Source: Spirochaetae bacterium HGW-Spirochaetae-3 (GTDB lineage Bacteria; Spirochaetota; Spirochaetia; Treponematales; UBA12059). Taken from it: a stretch of DNA of 64,000 nucleotides. A program made the translations under genes and the position numbers. The stretch is from the NCBI GenBank assembly GCA_002839315.1, contig PGXV01000008.1:43707-107706 (forward strand), written 5' to 3'. Shown in pieces: positions 60,290 to 64,000 of this stretch. How positions within the stretch are numbered: the stretch's first letter is position 1; every line of letters starts with the position of its first letter. Below the pieces are notes generated by a model. It searched no databases and had not been told where the DNA came from. It saw only the letters and a program-made list of their open reading frames with translations.

Positions 60290-61522
60290 TTATCGCTCCG
60301 CAAGCATCAGGCGGGCGAAGACCTTCGCGTCGCCTATGAGGTTCTCTATCTTCGTATACTCGTTCGGCGCGTGCATCGTCTCGTCCTGACGGCTCCAGAC
60401 GACGCAGGGGAAGCCAGCCGAGCGCAGGTAGGCGCCTACCGTACCGCCGCCGACGCCGATAGCCCTGCCGGCTATGCCGTAGGTCGCCTTGATCGCGTCC
60501 TGTAGCAGGAGCACGACGGGCGCGTCCGCCGGGGTAGGAGGGCTGTCGTTGCGCTGTACTACTTCCAGGCCGACCTTGACGCCGTAGCGGGCCTCTACCG
60601 CGTCCGCTCGCCTGCGCGCCTCGGCGAGGACGTCGTCGATGGGATACTCGGGCAGGATGCGCATATCAACGTAGAACGCGTCGTCCGCGGGTACCGTATT
60701 GATGTTGGGGACGTTGGCGTCCTTCTTCGTCGGCGTTATCGTCGTGCGCTCCGGCACGAAGATGGCGTTCTTGACGGAGAAGACTTCCCGCTCCATCGCG
60801 TTGAGGCTCAGCGCGAGCTCGCAATTGGCGAGGAAGGCGTTGGCGCCGTCGTCAGGCCTCGAGGCGTGGCACTGCCTGCCCTTGGTGGCCAGCTTGAGCC
60901 AGCAGACGTTCTTCTCGGCGACCTCTATCTCGGAGCCGTCGGCGGACCCGGAATCCGGGACGACGATCAGGTCGTCCGGCGCGAACAGCGCCCTGTTCTC
61001 CAGTAGCCACTGGATACCGAATACCGAGCCGAATTCCTCATCGGCGACGAACAGCAGCTTGACGTCCCGTTCCGGAACGATGCCGTTCTCGACCAGTGCC
61101 AGGGCTGCGAATACGCTGGAGACGAGGCCTTGCTGGTTATCCTCCACGCCTCGGCCGAATATCTTGCCGTCCTTGACGACGGCCTCGAAAGGCTCGGTAT
61201 CCCACAGCGAGCGGTCGCCTTCCGGCACAACGTCGGTATGGGCCATCACCCATAGCCGCTTGCCCGGCTTCTTGCCCCGTATCGTCGCTATCAGGTTCGG
61301 CCGCTTCCCCGCGCTCACCCTCTCGTCGGGCGCGTCATGGTGCTCTATATCGACGATCCCGTGGGACCGTAGCCAGGCCTCGAGCGCCTCGGCCTTCTTC
61401 CATTCGCCGTCGCCGCCCGATTCGGGCGCCAACGCGGGGATGGCCGTCAACAGCCTCTCCAGCTCGATGACTCCGCCCTCGGCCCGATCCAGGTATTCGA
61501 TCGCCTTCTGCATTCCTTCCAT
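60290..61522 (-). CDS. M20-family metallopeptidase
   Basis: The 410-residue zinc peptidase has the M20 metal and catalytic residues: MAHTDVVP near 93-100 (His-x-Asp), GRGVEDNQQGLVSS near 123 (bridging Asp), ADEEFGSVFG near 160 (Glu-Glu) and a final His in DETMHAPNEYTKI near 385. The lid domain has CHASRPDDGANAFL. It resembles dipeptidases that act on short peptides. AAAGGAG precedes the ATG. It follows galE by 33 nt on the same strand, perhaps co-transcribed. Confidence 0.93.
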   Translation of the reverse strand: MEGMQKAIEYLDRAEGGVIELERLLTAIPALAPESGGDGEWKKAEALEAWLRSHGIVDIEHHDAPDERVSAGKRPNLIATIRGKKPGKRLWVMAHTDVVPEGDRSLWDTEPFEAVVKDGKIFGRGVEDNQQGLVSSVFAALALVENGIVPERDVKLLFVADEEFGSVFGIQWLLENRALFAPDDLIVVPDSGSADGSEIEVAEKNVCWLKLATKGRQCHASRPDDGANAFLANCELALSLNAMEREVFSVKNAIFVPERTTITPTKKDANVPNINTVPADDAFYVDMRILPEYPIDDVLAEARRRADAVEARYGVKVGLEVVQRNDSPPTPADAPVVLLLQDAIKATYGIAGRAIGVGGGTVGAYLRSAGFPCVVWSRQDETMHAPNEYTKIENLIGDAKVFARLMLAER

Positions 61523-61555
61523 ATCGTTACTCCTTTTTTTACGTGCGCGTACGGC

Positions 61556-62521
61556 TCAGCGCGAATAGGCCTTCCAGCTGGTCTCGACGAGCGAGTCGAG
61601 GTCCGAGTACCGTGCCTTCCAGCCGAGCTTCTCCGCGGCCAACGCGGAACTGGCGACCAGGCGCGCCGGGTCGCCGGGCCTTCGGCCCTCTATCGAGACG
61701 GGGATGGGCTCGCCCGTTATGCGCCTCGTCGCCTCGACGATATCCAGCACCGAGAGCCCTTCCTCGGAGCCCAGGTTGACGACCAGGCTCTCGCCGGTCC
61801 TCGCCATGCGCTCGAGCGCCGACAGGTGGGCGGAGGCGAGGTCGTTGACGTGCACGTAATCGCGTACGCCGGTGCCGTCCTTCGTCTCGTAGTCATTCCC
61901 GAACACCCTCACCTCCGAGCGCATACCAGCCGCCGTCTCCATGATCACCGGTAGCAGGTTGGCGGGGTTGCGCTCCAGCCCGCTTACCCGGCCGCGCACG
62001 TCGTATCCGGCCGCGTTGAAATAGCGCAGGGCGGTATACTGGATGCCCTTGAGCCTCCCGTACCATTCAAGCAAGCGCTCGACCTCCAGCTTCGTGAAGC
62101 CGTAGAAGTTCTCGGGACGGGTCGGATGCTTCTCGTCTACGGGCAGGTACTCGGGTTCTCCGTATACCGCGGCGGTGCTCGAGAATACGATGCGCCGTAC
62201 GCCGGCATCGCACATCGCGTTGAGGATATTGATAGTACCGCTGATATTGTTGCGAGCGTATTTCTCTGGCGCCGTCATCGACTCGCCGGCCGCCTTGAAG
62301 GCCGCCAGGTGTATGACGCCGTCGAAGCCTTCCGACATCGTCTTGCCGAGGCGCTGCGGATCCATGATATCGCCTTCGATGAAGCGCTCGCCCTCGAAAA
62401 GATTCTTCTGGAGACCAGAGGACAAGTTGTCGTAGACTACGACTTCGTGTCCCGCCTCCAAGAGCTCGAGGCAGACGTGGCTGCCGATATATCCGGCCCC
62501 GCCGATAACCACTACCTTCAT
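61556..62521 (-). CDS. galE: UDP-glucose 4-epimerase
   Basis: GalE interconverts UDP-glucose and UDP-galactose using bound NAD, supplying galactose for glycans. The 321-residue extended SDR has GGAGYIGSH at 7-15, VYDNLSSG near 31, catalytic YGFTK (Tyr-x3-Lys) near 144, ALRYFNAAGYD near 168 and GTGVRDYVHVNDLA near 214. All key residues are present. AAGGAGAA lies upstream of the ATG. Confidence 0.96.
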   Translation of the reverse strand: MKVVVIGGAGYIGSHVCLELLEAGHEVVVYDNLSSGLQKNLFEGERFIEGDIMDPQRLGKTMSEGFDGVIHLAAFKAAGESMTAPEKYARNNISGTINILNAMCDAGVRRIVFSSTAAVYGEPEYLPVDEKHPTRPENFYGFTKLEVERLLEWYGRLKGIQYTALRYFNAAGYDVRGRVSGLERNPANLLPVIMETAAGMRSEVRVFGNDYETKDGTGVRDYVHVNDLASAHLSALERMARTGESLVVNLGSEEGLSVLDIVEATRRITGEPIPVSIEGRRPGDPARLVASSALAAEKLGWKARYSDLDSLVETSWKAYSR

Positions 62522-62625
62522 ACTCGTTTTCTCCTTAATACGGTCATGCGGCCCATACCGGGATAACGCGCCGAACGCTATAAGGATACTAAACGGGGAA
62601 CGCCAAACGCGGCAAGGGTCTCGAT

Positions 62626-62657
62626 AAAAAAAGAACCGCCCTACAGAAGGACGGTTC
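62626..62657 (-). terminator. Rho-independent terminator of tRNA-Phe
   Basis: On the minus strand GAACCGTCCT pairs with AGGGCGGTTC (10 bp with one wobble, 5-nt loop), followed by CTTTTTTT-type U-run ending at 62626. It lies 4 nt beyond the tRNA-Phe 3' end. Confidence 0.94.
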
Positions 62658-62660
62658 GGA

Positions 62661-62733
62661 TGCCACCGGTCAGAATTGAACTGACGACACGTGGATTTTC
62701 AATCCACTGCTCTACCAACTGAGCTACAGCGGC
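62661..62733 (-). tRNA. tRNA-Phe(GAA), CCA not encoded
   Basis: The 73-nt gene folds with acceptor GCCGCTG/CGGTGGC (two G-T wobbles), a normal D-arm, anticodon stem GTGGA/TCCAC with loop TTGAAAA (anticodon GAA), and T-loop TTCAATT. After A73 the DNA reads TCC, so CCA must be added by the nucleotidyltransferase. Promoter and terminator both lie close by. Confidence 0.96.
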
Positions 62734-62748
62734 TCGCGTGCGGGCACA

Positions 62749-62777
62749 TTTATACCTAAAACGGAGAAAAGCGTCAA
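62749..62777 (-). promoter_or_regulatory. Sigma-70 promoter of tRNA-Phe
   Basis: On the minus strand -35 TTGACG (62772-62777) and -10 TATAAA (62749-62754) are 17 bp apart. The start falls near 62742, about 9 nt before the tRNA, with a GC-rich discriminator after the -10 such as is usual for stringently controlled stable-RNA promoters. Confidence 0.9.
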
Positions 62778-62863
62778 GGACTTGCCGAAGAATATCGCAG
62801 GGCCCGCCGGGGAAGTTTTACTATGCTATTCGAAAGGCCGTTTAGAGCAACGAGCGCGGGCGA

Positions 62864-63280
62864 TCACTCGCCTATGATCTTAACGAGGACGCGCTTGCGG
62901 CGGCGGCCGTCGAACTCGCCGTAGAAGATGCGCTCCCAGGGGCCGAAATGGAGTTTCCCTCCGGTAATGGCGACGACGACCTCGCGGCCGAATATCTGGC
63001 GCTTGATATGGGCGTCGGCGTTATCCTCGCCCACGTTATGGCGATAGGCGGATACCGGCTCGTGAGGCGCGTGGCGCTCCAGCCAGTCGGCGAAGTCGGC
63101 GTGGAGGCCAGACTCGGCGTCGTTGACGAAGACGCTCGCGGTGATATGCATGGCGTTGACGAGACAGAGCCCCTCGGCGACGCCCGACTCGTCCACGAGA
63201 TCCTCCACCGTATCGGTGATATCGACGAACTCGAGCCTCTCGCGGGTAGTAAACCAAAGTTCCTTCGTAAGTACTTTCAT
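62864..63280 (-). CDS. yjbQ: YjbQ/UPF0047 family protein
   Basis: The 138-residue protein matches YjbQ throughout: [20 protein letters not shown] near 20, [23 protein letters not shown] near 43, [18 protein letters not shown] near 85 and [20 protein letters not shown] near 107. Family members show weak thiamine-phosphate synthase activity and can rescue thiE mutants, but the true role is unsettled. His and Asp residues for a metal site are conserved. Divergent from the radical-SAM gene. Confidence 0.94.
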   Translation of the reverse strand: MKVLTKELWFTTRERLEFVDITDTVEDLVDESGVAEGLCLVNAMHITASVFVNDAESGLHADFADWLERHAPHEPVSAYRHNVGEDNADAHIKRQIFGREVVVAITGGKLHFGPWERIFYGEFDGRRRKRVLVKIIGE

Positions 63281-63325
63281 GGTATCAGTATAGCCAACGG
63301 AAAGTCGCTCCGCTATACTGGAGCG

Positions 63326-64000
63326 ATGCGCGCCGTTTGCATTCAGCCGCCCCTCGTACAGCTTAACTCACCCTACCCCGCCGCCTGGTACCTGGACGCG
63401 TGGCTACGCTCCCGCGGTATCGAATCGCGGGCGGAAGACCATTCGGTAGAGCTCGCCAGGCGGGTATTCAGCCGGGAAGGCCTACAAGTCGTATTCGCCG
63501 CGGCGCGCGTTGCGCTCAAGGGGAAGAAACACCCCGACGAGGAGACGGCCCGACGCGTGGCCGCATACTTCGACGACGAGGCCCGGTACCTGTCGACCAT
63601 CGACTCCACCGTGGCCTTCCTCTCGGGAGACGATCCTGCCTTCGCGTATCGCCTGGCCGTAGGCGCCGGCCTCCCGGCCGGCATGAGGGCAGAGGCGGTC
63701 TTCGGCGACGGCATAGGCCCGGACGATGCCCGCGCGTTCGCCACCGCGACCGTCAACGACCTGTCCGACTTCATATCGTACGCGCTGGACGCGGATTTCG
63801 GTACGGTACGCTACGCCGAGCGTATCGCAAGGAGCGCGACGGCCTTCGGGCCGCTACGCGCGGCCGCCCGTAGCGGCTGGATCATCGAGACGTTCTACCG
63901 CCCCCTGCTGCGCGAATCGATGAAGCGCCTCGGCGACGACGGAGGCGGTATACTCGTCGTCATCAGCATTCCGTTCCCCGGTTGCCTCGCCGGCGCCGTA
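63326..64000 (+). CDS. Probable B12-binding radical-SAM protein, N-terminal part
   Basis: The gene runs off the window; 225 codons are visible with no stop. The start [20 protein letters not shown] matches the N-terminus of cobalamin-binding-domain radical-SAM proteins ([13 protein letters not shown], then [19 protein letters not shown]). A second Rossmann-like strand [16 protein letters not shown] appears at the right edge, as in the B12 domain before the radical-SAM core. The CxxxCxxC cluster motif would lie beyond the window, so the call depends on the N-terminus only. Confidence 0.65.
   Translation, partial: MRAVCIQPPLVQLNSPYPAAWYLDAWLRSRGIESRAEDHSVELARRVFSREGLQVVFAAARVALKGKKHPDEETARRVAAYFDDEARYLSTIDSTVAFLSGDDPAFAYRLAVGAGLPAGMRAEAVFGDGIGPDDARAFATATVNDLSDFISYALDADFGTVRYAERIARSATAFGPLRAAARSGWIIETFYRPLLRESMKRLGDDGGGILVVISIPFPGCLAGAV

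Noticed and set aside
1-64000. CRISPR arrays, insertion sequences, prophage or restriction systems
   Set aside because: No regularly spaced direct repeats, transposase, integrase, phage or methylase genes were found anywhere in the window.

Overview
The window is a GC-rich, densely packed bacterial chromosome segment. A tripartite RND/TolC efflux system, many lipoproteins and an MltD-type murein hydrolase point to a Gram-negative envelope. Citrate lyase, an exported flavin reductase and the absence of respiratory genes point to a fermentative, anaerobic life. The mix of a BMP/PnrA-type nucleoside ABC system, TPR lipoproteins, TRAP-TAXI and TTT transporters suggests a GC-rich spirochaete relative. 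That placement is inference, because no rRNA or other decisive marker is present. Ile is very often coded by ATA, which is unusual for such a GC-rich genome.

Layout. 0.3-7 kb: oligopeptidase F, a Gre-family factor, a YciO-type protein and a SWIM/SNF2 helicase. 7-19.1 kb (all minus strand): a BMP-type ABC importer operon runs into a histidine kinase with a solute-binding sensor domain and its NtrC-type regulator. These are followed by a TRAP-TAXI transporter operon. The 220-bp gap between regulator and transporter holds a -24/-12 sigma-54 promoter and two tandem GGCA-N5-TGCC palindromes, so a complete enhancer circuit can be read from the sequence. 19.2-31.6 kb (plus): a beta-propeller sensor kinase and a NarL-type regulator precede a nine-gene citrate operon, citC-D-E-F-X-tctC-B-A-citG. 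In this operon the citrate lyase and its prosthetic-group enzymes are interleaved with a tripartite tricarboxylate transporter.

31.6-40.9 kb: Nudix and FAH enzymes, a small XRE regulator with two 20-bp operators and a membrane partner, a DdpX-like dipeptidase, an orphan HisKA_2 kinase, a YbaK-type protein, and an ilvE-DUF362-SDR operon. 40.9-46.6 kb: an RND efflux operon headed by a palindrome in an AT-rich patch. 46.8-49.7 kb: an orphan pair of peptide-type ABC permeases and an aldo/keto reductase.

50.0-50.3 kb holds the oddest structure. An intact tRNA-Pro(GGG) is closed by a perfect 19-bp inverted repeat and lies between the separated 5' and 3' halves of a second, degenerate tRNA-Pro. That outer copy has the promoter on its 5' side and the terminator on its 3' side. 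50.3-56.8 kb: a TIGR02757 gene that apparently starts at CTG, followed by envelope genes (TPR lipoproteins, membrane protein, MltD, exported protein). 56.9-60 kb: a MerR regulator and a tandem-FMN/FAD exported reductase, separated by a textbook 19-bp-spacer MerR promoter. 60.3-64 kb: M20 peptidase, galE, tRNA-Phe with promoter and terminator, YjbQ, and the start of a probable B12-binding radical-SAM protein cut by the window edge.
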